Counted from the first letter of the stretch, positions 26,644 through 56,306 are shown. The stretch is 64,000 nucleotides of DNA from Bolinopsis microptera (GCF_026151205.1 NC_087072.1:20796103-20860102), one strand, 5' to 3'. Program-made: numbers and translations. Notes: a model not told the origin generated them from the letters alone.

Positions 26644-28419
26644 TATGTATGATAAACTGGAGCCCCTAGTCGGGCTTTCTACGTATGATGGCCATCATCA
26701 CCTATGACTCACTGAACCTCATCAAAAATCAAAGTATCCAAAAAAGTACGTACTGTCAGTCGGGAAATATTGGGAAATTTCGGTATAGCTACAAGCTATG
26801 ACTTAAAACAAAACGAAAACTCTAAAATTACTCTGAGAGAACTAAATTAATTCCAAAAAACGTCTAAAATACCTTCTGGTCATACCAGAGTCTCAGAGTT
26901 TTCATCGAAATAGTGATATTGTTGAAGATAGATTCATAGAACAAAAATATATAAGTCAAAGTGGTCGCAACTCGCAGGCTTTCGACAATTACCGCCCATC
27001 ATGCATGTTCATCCAAGTTTCACGCAGCAACATCAATTAGTAAAATACTAATAGTCGGACGGTAACGTCTCGTATCATTACTCTAAAAAGGCAAAATCGA
27101 GGTTCGAGGCAATCGCCGTGGTGGTAATGGTTTGGAGAAAGCCAATGTAACAGTAATATTATTACTAATATGACCTGGTATTGCCTTAGATCATCATTGA
27201 AAGGTGTTTCTGCGGAAAAAGTATCACCATTCAGGCTATCACCAGGCTGGAATTAATAAGAAGCTATGTTAGTGTTACCGGGATACCACGGTACAATTAC
27301 TGAGTACTGACCTGTACTGATACTGAAGGAACAAAGTTTGGAAGTTATTCTCCAAACTGAAGCACGTGCAGCAATAATCACACATCAGCACGCTTTCGAT
27401 TTTAAAACTTTCCTGCCCAACATGCATAGTTACTTAGTTAGAACGCAGTTCAGTGCTCTTGCCATGTTGAAATTTAAAACCTGTTGTGCTACTGAACTAG
27501 GAACCAAATATAAGCTGGCCACGTAAAACCATTACATGAAAGATATTACAAATTGTAATACGTTGAAAAACTATTCAAAAGTAACTAAAAAGAAAAACTA
27601 GTCCCGTGATCGGAGAGAAAGCTGGCGGAAGGGCACAACCTCTAGCCCAAAGAGTGATGTGTATGTGTGATGTGATTCGATTACACTTACATACCCCAGG
27701 GACTAGGGCTGCAGCAAAGGCTAGGTATGTTGAATAATCACTAATTTGATTGTCTATATGTGATATGACCGGAGTAGGACTTTAACGGTAATAATATAAA
27801 TTCGCCGAGAAGCTACGCCATACGCGCGCGGGCTTCCTTCCGAGTTACTGAGGAAACTTTGCATTTTGTAAAGTGCAAACCAAGTAATTCTATATTTAAT
27901 TTCATTGGTCATTATCCATTATGCATTACTATTAGTTCATAGTTTATATTAGTTTACAAATATTCATATTGTTACCTCACACCCGTTTGTATTCGGACCT
28001 TGTCTACTACGACTTAATTATTCGCTGTCTCTTCAGCACTATAACCTTTAATAGTCACGTCCGTATTATTATTAAAACTTAAAATGATGTATGCTTCGGT
28101 TATAAGCCTCAAAACGTCTTACGTAACTCACCTCGTGCTGGCTCCAAGGAAGAAAAAGGGCCAAAAATTTAAAAGGGCCAGAAATAAAAGGGCCGGAAAT
28201 AAAAGACGTTGTACTGTATTGTAATCCAGCTAGGTGAGTGCATTTACAGCACATATAGTAAAAATAACGCAATTCTCTCAAATGACACTTGTATTCGTAT
28301 ATTCCCTGATGCTGATGTGTCGCTAGATTTTGTCATTTATAAGCAAATTAGTTTAAGTTCCATGTTTCAGTTGCTTCAGCAATAATATACGACGCGAGGT
28401 GAGTAACATTTGGTATAAC
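26644..28419. other. Non-coding stretch
   Basis: No supported exon. There are three short repeats of a GGGCCAGAAATAAAA-type unit at about 28156-28205. The rest looks unique. Confidence 0.45.
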
Positions 28420-28499
28420 TTACTGGGCCGCGCTCAGCCTGTCATTCCGCCGAATCTCTATTATGTTAATGAACATGATAGCCTGAGGTCCCCAGGTAA
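28420..28499 (+). mobile_element. 80-bp micro-MITE with perfect 8-bp TSD, copy 1
   Basis: The element starts TTACTGGGCC and ends CCCCAGGTAA. It is flanked on both sides by GGTATAAC (28412-28419 and 28500-28507). Copies at 31213-31295 (inverted) and 34243-34319 have different but equally perfect octamer duplications. Confidence 0.85.
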
Positions 28500-28649
28500 G
28501 GTATAACACTCAAGTGGTGATTCTTGTCTGAAAAATTGATGTTGGTACGAATTGGTATGCTCCAAAAACAACTGTTATAAATATAACTGATAACAGTAAC
28601 ACGTACTTTGGGACCGGTTACCAATACCAGCATTTAGCCGGTTCAAGCA

Positions 28650-29510
28650 TAGTAGAGGCTCTTACGGGCATTGTCTGCTCGATACGTTAGGGACCCCAGA
28701 TACACCTTACTAGACGTATTTTTGACCGTAGAATCGATTGAAAGTGGTTTCAAGATGATTGGACTGATTGTTCTGGGGTAAAATCGCAAAAAACCGATTT
28801 TTGGGCCAAAAATAGGCCAAAAAACCATGTTTTTTGATATTTTGAGCAAGTTAATTTTGTTGGCATGTCGGCAAAACTTGCATAAAGATAGCTAAAAGAC
28901 AGCCGCACAAGATTGTATAAAAATAAAACAAATCCCTCTATTTGTTCTGAGGTAAAAATCCAAAAAAGTGGTAAAAATTTTGACTTTTTTGCTTGAAGTT
29001 TGAATAATTTTTTGCAGTTGTATTAAATCAACCCAAAAATAGTCACATCGTGTTTGCCTAAATTTTTCCTTTCCGAGAAGTACCCACTTCATATACTTTA
29101 TCGAAGTTTGAATATTGTCACTCCGCAAGCGTTTTTGCCAAATTTTCGACGCGCACTACGCGCAAAAGCATTTAGTTGTTATCAATTGGCACCCGCGCGT
29201 TCATCATAAATTTCAAACAGCTATAACTCAGCGAGATTATGTCCGTTCTAGCTCATATTTTCACACTAAATAGAAAATAATGTGATCTTATTGCTGACAA
29301 AATATGAATATAATTACTCTATTTGCCTTAGAGTAATAGACTGTCAAAGTTTAAAACGCGCATTGGTATAGCACGTGACTAATAAGTCCACATTTATACT
29401 TCTTAACATATTATCGATCCTTAGACATCATACTATTGTGTCCAATTAGCGGTTAGGTCTCTAAACTCGTAGCAGAAAACACGTCTTTTTGCCCGTAAGA
29501 GCCTCTACTA
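28650..29510. mobile_element. Putative DNA element with 20-bp terminal inverted repeats
   Basis: TAGTAGAGGCTCTTACGGGC at 28650 is matched by its exact complement ending at 29510, 861 bp apart. GCA flanks both sides and could be a 3-bp target duplication. No long open frame is present inside, so it would be non-autonomous. Confidence 0.6.
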
Positions 29511-29533
29511 GCATGGTCGCTGCTTTTAATACA

Positions 29534-29812
29534 TTTACTGGGCGCGGCCGAACCCAGAATCATTACCTAGTTGAACCCCAGGCTATAATGTTCATAAACA
29601 TAACGAATAGAGATTATGGATAAGGCGGAATGACTTGTCATACGTTGTATGACCCGCCGCGCACGAAGTAGCGTCGGAGACGCTATACACTATAGTGAAG
29701 CGACCGTGGGGGTCACCACGTGATACAAGGAATGACAGGCTGAGCGCCGCCCAGTAACCGAATCTCTATGTTTATGAAAATTATATTTTATAGCCTGGGG
29801 TCCCCAGCTCAA
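29534..29812. mobile_element. Nested insertion: micro-MITE in micro-MITE, itself hit by a CTTGT MITE
   Basis: A plus-oriented micro-MITE (start TTACTGGGCG at 29534, end CTGGGGTCCCCAG near 29811) is interrupted by a minus-oriented one (about 29563-29757). That copy is in turn interrupted by a CTTGT...ACAAG element (29634-29729) flanked by the exact 6-bp duplication GAATGA (29628-29633 and 29730-29735), which is part of the host micro-MITE sequence. The relative ages of the families can be read from this nesting. Confidence 0.78.
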
Positions 29813-30139
29813 ATTACATTTACAGCCACAGGGGTTATTTTTTTAAAAACCACTTTTTATAAGTGCTCGCTAAAATGGATCCTACGTTGGGTAGGCAGCT
29901 GTAGGATAGCTTAATTGTGTTTCTGTTCATGTTGAACAGCTTGTGAAATTGGTGTCCTCGATCTGCATGGGGAAGTGTTTGTTTAGTAATCGGAGGAAGC
30001 TTTTGCCTATATTTTTTGTTACATTCGACTTCGAGTTGAAACCAACGGGGGTTGCAAACCATATAATCTTCCTGGATCTCATCTCATGTTGGCTCGTGGC
30101 AAGGTGGTGTTGGACGTTGGTATCTGTAAACTCTCGCTC

Positions 30140-30450
30140 CTACTAAATCGCTCGCCCAAATTTTAAGAAGATTCTTGTGAAAAGGCCCTTTGGGTATGAA
30201 ATGATCTAAATCGGTGTATTTTGGACGCTGATTCCGAATCATTCCCCATGACGAAGGGTAAAAATGCTTCCCTGGAGATTTATGGGCAACAAACCGTTTT
30301 TGTCGTGTGACAGACTAGTAAAACATGAATTCGATTGTTTAGGGCTCGGGTTAGGGTTAGGGTTATGGTTGTGGTACAGGTAAGGGTTATGGATAGCTTT
30401 GGGGTTATGGTTAGGCCTCCACCTATAGGGTTAGGGTTGGGATAATAAAT
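30140..30450 (+). repeat. Dispersed repeat with telomere-like core, copy 3
   Basis: It shares GGACGCTGATTCCGAATCA with the 1867-2182 unit and ends in degenerate GGTTAGGGTTAGGGTTATGG (30349-30448). It is more diverged than copies 1 and 2. Confidence 0.65.
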
Positions 30451-30887
30451 GGGAATATAAGGGTTTATGTAAAATGTAAAACTGTTTTGTACGGCTGCAA
30501 AGTGCAAATCCATAAAAACCAAAGTCACGTAAAATTGTTGGGCGCTAGCGAATTAGTAAAACCCGTAAACACTAGTTGGTGGTCGAGGCAGCTATCTTTA
30601 AGTGAGCTGTTCTGTGTTCTGCATACTGAGACCCCTTTCGCTTTGTCAATGTCAAACTCCTCTTAATTATGCTTTATAATTATATTGTTGCTCTAACCAG
30701 AGTCCTCTCGCTTGTGAAACAAGCGCGTCACGCAGTACGCGTATACACATGGCTATGTGAAATTATATTGCAGGAGTGATATGAGGAGATGTCCGATAGT
30801 CGCCGGTTTAACATATTACTTGCGGCTAACCTAATTATGATTCATGTACCAACAATACATAAGGCTCATGGTATGTGGTCCGGTGCT

Positions 30888-30986
30888 GCGCACGAGTGTG
30901 GAGTGATAACTGATAAAACATTATTGCTTGGCATACGATCGAGCGATAACCAGTTCCTTAATATTTATCACTCCACACCCGTGCGC
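30888..30986. repeat. ~100-bp foldback
   Basis: GCGCACGAGTGTGGAGTGAT at the left pairs with ATCACTCCACACCCGTGCGC at the right with one mismatch, around a ~58-bp loop. It may be a small MITE; no target duplication was established. Confidence 0.6.
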
Positions 30987-31212
30987 GTGTCACCTGTAGT
31001 CCAGTCACGTCGCGCGCGTTTTCATGGCGGATGCTAGCAATAAATATTTAATTTTTAACACATAACAAGTTTTTTCGTGTAACAAATACAACATAATTTA
31101 ATGTAACCAGCATGGCACTGGACGTGCGTCGCGTGGCGGGCCTACAACGTGACGCAATTGGATTTGGTACAGGTTGAGGTAACACTGTTATACTGTTAGT
31201 GTTATATTGTAT

Positions 31213-31295
31213 TTACCTGGAGACCCCAGGCTATTATGTTCATAAACATATGAATAAAGATTCCGCGGAATGACAAGCTGAACGCCGCCCAGTAA
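31213..31295 (-). mobile_element. 83-bp micro-MITE with perfect 8-bp TSD, copy 2
   Basis: Inverted relative to copy 1 (starts TTACCTGGAG, ends GCCCAGTAA). It is flanked by TATTGTAT at 31205-31212 and 31296-31303. Confidence 0.85.
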
Positions 31296-31375
31296 TATTG
31301 TATATGATCAGGGTAATAATAATATCATAACGAGTCATTCAGGGCCACTTTGTCATACTGCCTACGTTGTAGTGT

Positions 31376-31411
31376 GTAGACTTGCCGCGCACTCGTGCGC
31401 GGCAGGTCTAC
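31376..31411. repeat. GC-rich hairpin related to CTTGT MITE core
   Basis: GTAGACTTGCCGCGCA and TGCGCGGCAGGTCTAC pair around a short CTCG loop. The GCCGCGCA core matches the central hairpin of the CTTGT...ACAAG elements, so this is probably a decayed or partial copy. Confidence 0.55.
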
Positions 31412-31447
31412 AACCTATGAAAAAAGTAATTAATCATCATCCTCAGT

Positions 31448-32950
31448 TCAGTTACAATCAGTTATTCTCAGTTACAATCAGTTATTCTCAGTTACAATCA
31501 GTTATTCTAGCATTTGTCAGTTACAATCAGTTATTCTAGCATTTGCAACAATTTTAATTGCTCTCTTATCAGTTGTTTCATCTTTACATCGACACGCCAG
31601 CTACTCAGCTTGCCTTTGCTTTGTACAATGGAATTCACTGTGAAAATTTGAACAGACTCGACAAAGAGTTATCAGTGGCGTTGTATGACATTTTGAAACT
31701 CTCGAAAACTGAAACCGTTACAGACTACAGAGCTGAATCATTCGAGATAAATGGCCATTACGAAAGACCCCCTGGCTAATGCTGTTGAAAAACTTTCTAA
31801 ATTGATGACAGGCAATATTGAACTATGTAAATCTGCGGCCAGTACGATAGACGGACTGAAATCAGAGCAGCTTAATTATCAGAAGGATCTTATCAAACAG
31901 TAACAGAAAGAGCTCGACTCTGTCCAGCAAACTGTACAAACTGAGATGAAAAAAACATGGTGCGACATCGTGAAGGAGAACTGTGAAACAACTACCAGTG
32001 CTCCGTCGATTGACAGTATAAAGACAGCTGTGAAAACTGTAGTTGAAGATGACGTCCGCAGTAAGAATTTCATTGTTTACGGTGTGCCAGAGAATTACGG
32101 CAGTGATCCACATATAGTGGCAGAAGAAGTGATTACCGAAATTTGGGAATCATCGGGGTGTGATCCTCATATCAAGTGGTGGCAGCAAGTTTGATCGGGA
32201 TTAAAAAACCTGCAGATAGTGGTAAACCAAGACCGTTAAAAGTGACATTGGCTTGCACGGAATCAGTCAAAATGGTTCTTGCTCGAGCAAGAAATCTGAA
32301 GAAATCTAATTATGTAGCGTACCACACATGGTACATCACACCTGACAGAAATAGGGAGGAGAAAGCAGCTCACCAGAAACTTGTTGTAAAAATGAAGGAA
32401 ATGATTGCTGCTCAGCCAACAAAGTATCATTATATCAGAGACGGCAAGATTTTAAGTGTAGATAAGGTCAAGATGTAACATATAGTGTTTTTGATATCCA
32501 TATTTCTTCGATTTAAGAGGACGTACCACACAAGGCTCTTATAGGCTGTTGCGTGTTACGTGTATTTGTTGATTTCGGCGTGTATTTGTTGATTTCGGCC
32601 GATAACGAGGAACTTTTAATTGTGAGTTATAAAACTGCAACCGTGATTGTAACTCAGGTATGTGATGACTTGTAGAGCACACATCGCTGAATAGCAATCG
32701 CAATGCAGGTCTCACCCAGGCCAGGTTTATCTATAGGGCTCTTTTATGAGGATACACTGCCAGTTGTTTATGTATTGTGTTGTGTGCTAAGGTGCATCGT
32801 TTCATTTTTGGATATTTTGGTACGTCATAAGCAAAGGGAATTTATATTTATCTAATTTTATGTAATTGTAATACTTTAATATTATAGTAAACATTAACCA
32901 GTGTACCAAAAGCTGGTCCCCAATCAATCAATCATCCTTGATTTGTGATT
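31448..32950 (+). mobile_element. Decayed non-LTR retrotransposon: 5' repeats, ORF1, 3' tail; no reverse transcriptase
   Basis: Four copies of a 20-bp unit (CAGTTACAATCAGTTATTCT, 31448-31540) precede a LINE-type ORF1 (31751-32478). About 470 bp of untranslated sequence follows, ending in a short ATCA repeat (32926-32938). No endonuclease or reverse transcriptase frame is present between the ORF1 stop and the tail. The element is either an internally deleted copy or an ORF1-only derivative. Boundaries are approximate because no target duplication was found. Confidence 0.6.
31751..32478 (+). pseudogene. LINE ORF1-like RNA-binding protein, broken
   Basis: From the ATG at 31751 the frame reads a coiled-coil-like N-terminal region, is cut by a TAA at about 31901, and continues through a RRM-like part (DVRSKNFIVYGVPENYG). 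It then shifts by one base near 32175 and runs on in another frame through ARNLKKSNYV and YITPDRNREEKAAHQKLV to the stop at 32478. The VYGVPE and PDR...EE.AAH patterns are typical of ORF1 proteins of CR1/L2-type retrotransposons in invertebrates. The stop plus frameshift make it non-functional here. Family assignment rests on motif memory only. Confidence 0.7.
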
Positions 32951-33617
32951 AGTGATAACTAATTATAATCCTTTTTCAATTTACACTGAACCACAGCTAT
33001 ACTAAACACTAAAACCATTTTATTATAATATTAATAGTATTGGGTTACCTGTGTTTTATCCGTGTGTTGAAGAAATTTACTGTATACTCTTATTACTCGT
33101 CTAAATTTATTCGAAGTAACGCGCGCCGCTTTCTTCTTCTCGCCACTTTCTTCTCGAGGCAAAAGCTACGAAGTAGCGCGCGCCGGGCTAGTCCATTGAC
33201 AATGGACAAATCCGTGTGTTATTCCGTGCGTTAAGTGTGCAAAGACTTATCAAAGTATCCGTTAAAATTACCGAATCAGATCACCCGGCCCTAACCACTT
33301 AAATCGTTAGACCTCTCCAAAGACGTCTTCAAGTAGCCTGTAGCTAGCAGTGTATAAAATTTGTAAAACTAATTAGCCAATTATCGTTTAACTTTAAGTT
33401 TAAGGGGGAGCATCATGAATAGAAATTGTTAAAGCATTTGGCATTGTTAGCTGACACTGACAGAAAAGACCCAATTGATCGCTGACAATACTATATCAGT
33501 TATTATTCATGATCTTCCTGCTTAAACGATGATTGACTAATCAGTTTGGCAAAGGAACTATTAACAGGCTACGCTTGACTGCTTAATTGAGGAAGTATTT
33601 ATATAGCTGTAGCTGTA
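32951..33617. other. Non-coding stretch
   Basis: No supported exon. There is a GC-richer island with GCGCGCCG at 33120-33190 within otherwise AT-rich sequence. Confidence 0.4.
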
Positions 33618-33735
33618 GTCTATGTATGTAATAAGCGCCATGATGCATGAGTTGGCACTGGATTTTTTTCCTCCGCACTCCAATTTTGTGTTTTGATAAT
33701 TATGGTACCAAAAATTGCGGCGGACTAAGCTTATT

Positions 33736-33854
33736 CTTGTATCACGTTGTGACCCCCATTGTCGTTTCACTAAGATCACCCCTTAAGCTTTTCTGCGATA
33801 CAGCTAGGGGGAGCCGAGCACTCGTGCGCGGCAGGTTATACAACGTACGACAAG
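33736..33854 (-). mobile_element. CTTGT...ACAAG MITE, inverted copy
   Basis: It starts CTTGTATCACGTTGTGACCC and ends CGTACGACAAG, with CGAGCACTCGTGCGCGGC inside. It is opposite in orientation to the copy at 33994-34093. No target duplication is recognisable. Confidence 0.7.
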
Positions 33855-33993
33855 CTGTTCAGTATTTACGATCCTGTACAAATTATTTCAAAATATTCGA
33901 TATTTTAGGAGTTATAGGTATTTCAAGCAAGAAATTACCCATTTTTCGTTCTTTTTACCATTTAGTTTTACACTCTTGCGATGTACGGGAGAC

Positions 33994-34093
33994 CTTGTCA
34001 TACGTTGTATGTATGACCCGCCGCGCGGCTCCCCCTGTATCGTAGAAACTCTACTATAGTGAAACCACGATGGGGGTCACGACGTGATACAAG
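33994..34093 (+). mobile_element. CTTGT...ACAAG MITE with 6-bp TSD
   Basis: A 100-bp element flanked by GGAGAC at 33988-33993 and 34094-34099. With the GAATGA duplication of the copy at 29634-29729 this sets the family's target duplication at 6 bp. Confidence 0.82.
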
Positions 34094-34242
34094 GGAGACC
34101 CACATACAGCTCGACCTTATCGTGCTGCACGGTGAATTTGCACTTTCGTGACACTAAGAGGCAAATTTTGGTACCAAATTTATCAAAATCAGAGACAACA
34201 AATTCTGTGTCAACTCATGGCGCTTATTACAGAGACTACTAG

Positions 34243-34319
34243 TTACTGGGCGGCGCTCAGCCTGTCATTCCGCCGAATCTTTATGTTTATGAACATAATA
34301 GCCTGGGGTCCTCAGGTAA
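34243..34319 (+). mobile_element. 77-bp micro-MITE with perfect 8-bp TSD, copy 3
   Basis: It starts TTACTGGGCGGCGCTCAGCC and ends CCTCAGGTAA, flanked by ACTACTAG at 34235-34242 and 34320-34327. It inserted at the very edge of the 33618-34236 element. Confidence 0.87.
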
Positions 34320-34375
34320 ACTACTAGTAGTAGTACTGGAGAGCCGTGTTAGTTGACCGTTAAACTGTAAACAGT

Positions 34376-34410
34376 GGAATTAGTAGTTTACAGTGTAAAC
34401 TACTAATTCC
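34376..34410. repeat. Perfect 15-bp-arm palindrome
   Basis: GGAATTAGTAGTTTA pairs exactly with TAAACTACTAATTCC around a 5-base loop. It lies about 320 bp downstream of the MCM9 stop codon, possibly in or after its 3' UTR. Confidence 0.8.
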
Positions 34411-34729
34411 AATTTTGGACTTCGTCGCTTCACGTTCCGCGCGCATTATCAATACTACGCTTGCTTCGTATCGCTTGGATAGTGCTGAATTATTTTGTAA
34501 AAATATCATCGAAATGAAACCATAGATATAGTATAACATATTTGAGTTTGACTTTTAAATACAAAAAAATGTGCAAAATAGAAAACTATATATTAACAAT
34601 ATAATAATACAATCTTTTAAAATCATAACAGAGAACAATTTAACTGTTAAGTCATAAGTGTTACAAGTCTTACTCTTAGTTTTACTAAAAGTTCTTGATA
34701 TGTAATGTTATATTCCAATTTTCGCAATA

Positions 34730-53393
<18,664 letters not shown>

Positions 53394-54124
53394 TCAATAG
53401 GTATTGTTTACCGTGAGGTGGTCTTTAGTTCCACGATGCTGCAGGGGTGTAAGAGATGAGGACGTTGAGGTCGGAATTTGAGATGAAGGTATAATTTTCA
53501 AATCAATATCAGCTTGAAATTTAGTGCATGGCGAGCAGTTTTTGGTTTTCTTCTTTCTTTTTCATAGCTAAGATAATAAAAAGTGGGTGATGTGATTATT
53601 GTGGATAATGTCCCAGTATTTCATGAAAATATTTGCATTATTATTAGTTCTACGATTTTCAATTTCATATTAAAATTCGAGAAATTTATGGCATTTGACG
53701 TGTTATATTGATAGCTAAAAGTTAAACTGATTTGCTGTAGAAAACTAATCAGTCAGTAAAACAATCTATTTTCCATAAATATTGAAAATTTACAAACTTC
53801 TCAATGTTATAAACTATAAAGCAAGAATTGAAAAGTACTAAAGATACCGCAGAAATAAAACAAAACGTTCACAACTTTACTTCAAAAGAATAAATCCCAA
53901 CCAGCTTACTTAAACTTCAACATCTATCATATTATAAAGATAACTGTGGATAGTAAAAACAAACATAACCAACTCAGAATATCTGAATATAACTCTGTAT
54001 ACTTTCCAAGATCTAACAATAAAACATCACAATCCTAGTCCCAACAATGCAGCTCATTCAATCGAATACTGAGCTAAACTTAAATCTAGAAATAAACTTT
54101 AACTAAAACTTTATCCTGAGTCCA
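53394..54124. other. MCM9-PRADC1 intergenic
   Basis: Both genes are on the minus strand, so this 0.73 kb must hold the PRADC1 3' UTR and the MCM9 promoter. No convincing core element was seen. Confidence 0.5.
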
Positions 54125-56306
54125 TTAAAGAATCTTTGTCCAGGGAGGTTTCTGGATTTGGTGTTCTGGAACGTAGGTCATGTTTATAGGCACGTTTATT
54201 ATAGCGCTCTCCATGGAATTACGTTCCAATGCCCTGTAAATATGGAATTTAAGTGAGATCACACTATCGGGAATGAAATATTAGTTACCTACCTTACGAG
54301 ACATATATAAATGGTACGAAAGTCGGTGGTTTTTCGAAAAATACACCATATTTTCGGACTACCAATATTTAGGTCACCATCATTATTTTCCCCAAATCAT
54401 TTTTCACATATTTTCCTTAATTATGACTTTATCGATTAACTATCAACTTATCAATATAGTAAGTTATAAATATGATTCATCAAACAATTATTATTAATGA
54501 ACATTAGTATTCGATCATGAATTGCTTTTAAAATGATTTTGGACACGTTCCATTAAAAATAATAAAGCTCTGTCACTACTTTATTGGCCACGGCGGTGAA
54601 ATTTCGGGATTAGTGGAAGATAATAAACATTGTCGGTGTCCTATACCCTCTGGAGACGCTAACTTTCAAAGGCTCCAGAGAAATTGTTAATACAAGATGA
54701 AACAACTGATCAGAGGAAATTTTTGTATTTCATTTTCTGAAATATTGGGTTTCATTTTTGTAAAATAAGGAGATGAAAAAATCCCCAAATACCATGATTT
54801 AATTTGGGGTACGAAATGTGGCGGTTTTCGGTAAAAATTCCCATATTTTCGTTCCCAAATCATTTAGGTCACCAGAATTATGTCGAACATAAATATGTCT
54901 CGTAAGGTATTACATTTACAGCATGATTCACAAACAAAGTGGTGTTCAGTGGCTGTTGATTTTCTGAGACCTTAACCTGGTCTCGACAAACACTGCCATA
55001 AATAAAGGAAGATGAACAAGTTAACACTAAAATGTTTTCAGAACAGAAGATAATCATTAATCCTGACCTTTTAATGTGGAACCCATCCGAGCCTACAATA
55101 AAAAGGGAAGGTATGTTGATCTCGACCCCTCTATCATCATCTATCATAGCCACTAAGTTAGATCTGTTATCGGGGTTATTGTCGTACACAATAACACCGA
55201 TAGCACCCGCTTTTTCACAACGAGCTATCTGAGATTGTTATACAATTAATTAAATTGAGAAACAAATATCAATAAGTGAAAATGATATTCAGAAGTGAAT
55301 GCTTTGGAAATAAAGCCCACTTTAAATCTCTACATATCACAGAGGATACGATGAAACTTGCAAGAAGGATCTGATCTGAACGAACCTTCTCAACAAAAGA
55401 GCATTCACCCCTCTCCACCAGAATGAAGTTCCCAGGTATGTTGTGAGAGTTAATGAAGTCAGCACATCCCGAAACCGGGTCAGCCACCACTAGCAGTGTG
55501 TGCTCGAAGTATTTGTTGAAACCTTTTCCGAAATCTTTAGCTGGACTTGCTCTGTAGTAGTATCCGATCTGAAGATGGGGACTTATTAGAATAATTAGAG
55601 AGAGCTAATAAATCACTAATTAGCAGCCACTAATTAGTGACTTGAGTTCGACTAATTAGAAGTAACTGATTAGCAAATTGGATCACCAATCACTTGTTCT
55701 GAGATTTAATTTGCTAATTTAAGGCCTATTAAGATTCCCTGAAAAACTACTTTCTAAGAATTCGATATATTTTTTTGGATAAAATTTCTAAGGTTTCGTG
55801 TTTTACCTTCAATTCAAGATTCCGTAATTTTACTTTTGGTACCGTTACCAACTTGTTATATAATCTTCATAAACCCATAATCAATCATAGATTGATTAAA
55901 AAGGTTTGTAATGACCCCCCTCACTTGCAGCATCACATGACACATCTAACACGTTCCTATTTCCCAGATAAGAACTACTCGGAGTCTAGTGGTCCACTAA
56001 CCTATGTTACTCCTAGTCAACCCTAGTTACCCCTAGTTACTCCTAGTCCACTAACCTGGCCTCTGTTACCACCAGTTACCCCTAGTTACCACTAGTCACC
56101 CCTAGTTACCACCAGTTACCACTAGTTACCCCTAGTTACCACTAATTATCATCAGTTACCACTAGTCCACTTACCTCTGCAGGGTCCACGACTTTGAAGT
56201 ACACGTCGTGATCGAAGAACTTCCAAGCAGGGATCTCCACACATACTATTACATAGAAGAGGATACAGAAGGAGAGGACTAGCTCCAACACGGATAGGAA
56301 CCTCAT
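54125..56306 (-). CDS. PRADC1: Protease-associated domain-containing protein 1 (PAP21), complete, 4 exons
   Basis: Exons 56175-56306, 55386-55568, 55068-55228 and 54125-54233 join in frame to 194 residues (human is 188). Residues 1 to about 24 are a signal sequence. The PA domain follows: YFKVVDPAE, ASPAKDFGKGF, ILVERGECSFVEK, AGAIGVIVYDNNPDN and INIPSLFIVGSDG. The C-terminus has an N-glycosylation site NMT (176-178) and the family's KPPWT ending. PRADC1 is a secreted glycoprotein made of a lone PA domain without a protease; the SPAKDFG and LVERG.CSF signatures make the assignment firm. The start was chosen at MRFL because it begins the signal sequence. A tandem repeat abuts the first donor. 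Confidence 0.95.
56010..56165. repeat. 10-bp-like repeat abutting the PRADC1 exon 1 donor
   Basis: On the PRADC1 strand it is a run of GGTAACTAG(T/G)G units. The last lies within about 10 bp of the real donor GAG/GTAAGTGG, which the units resemble. Confidence 0.8.

Larger units (their letters stand above)
33618..34236. mobile_element. TA-flanked element with GTCTATG/GTCTCTG ends, copy 2, carrying two nested MITEs
   Basis: The left end GTCTATGTATGTAATAAGCG and the complement of the right end (GTCTCTGTAATAAGCGCCAT) match, and TA lies on both sides. Subterminal GGTACCAAA blocks match the copy at 25680-26177. Two CTTGT MITEs (33736-33854 and 33994-34093) are inserted inside. Confidence 0.65.
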
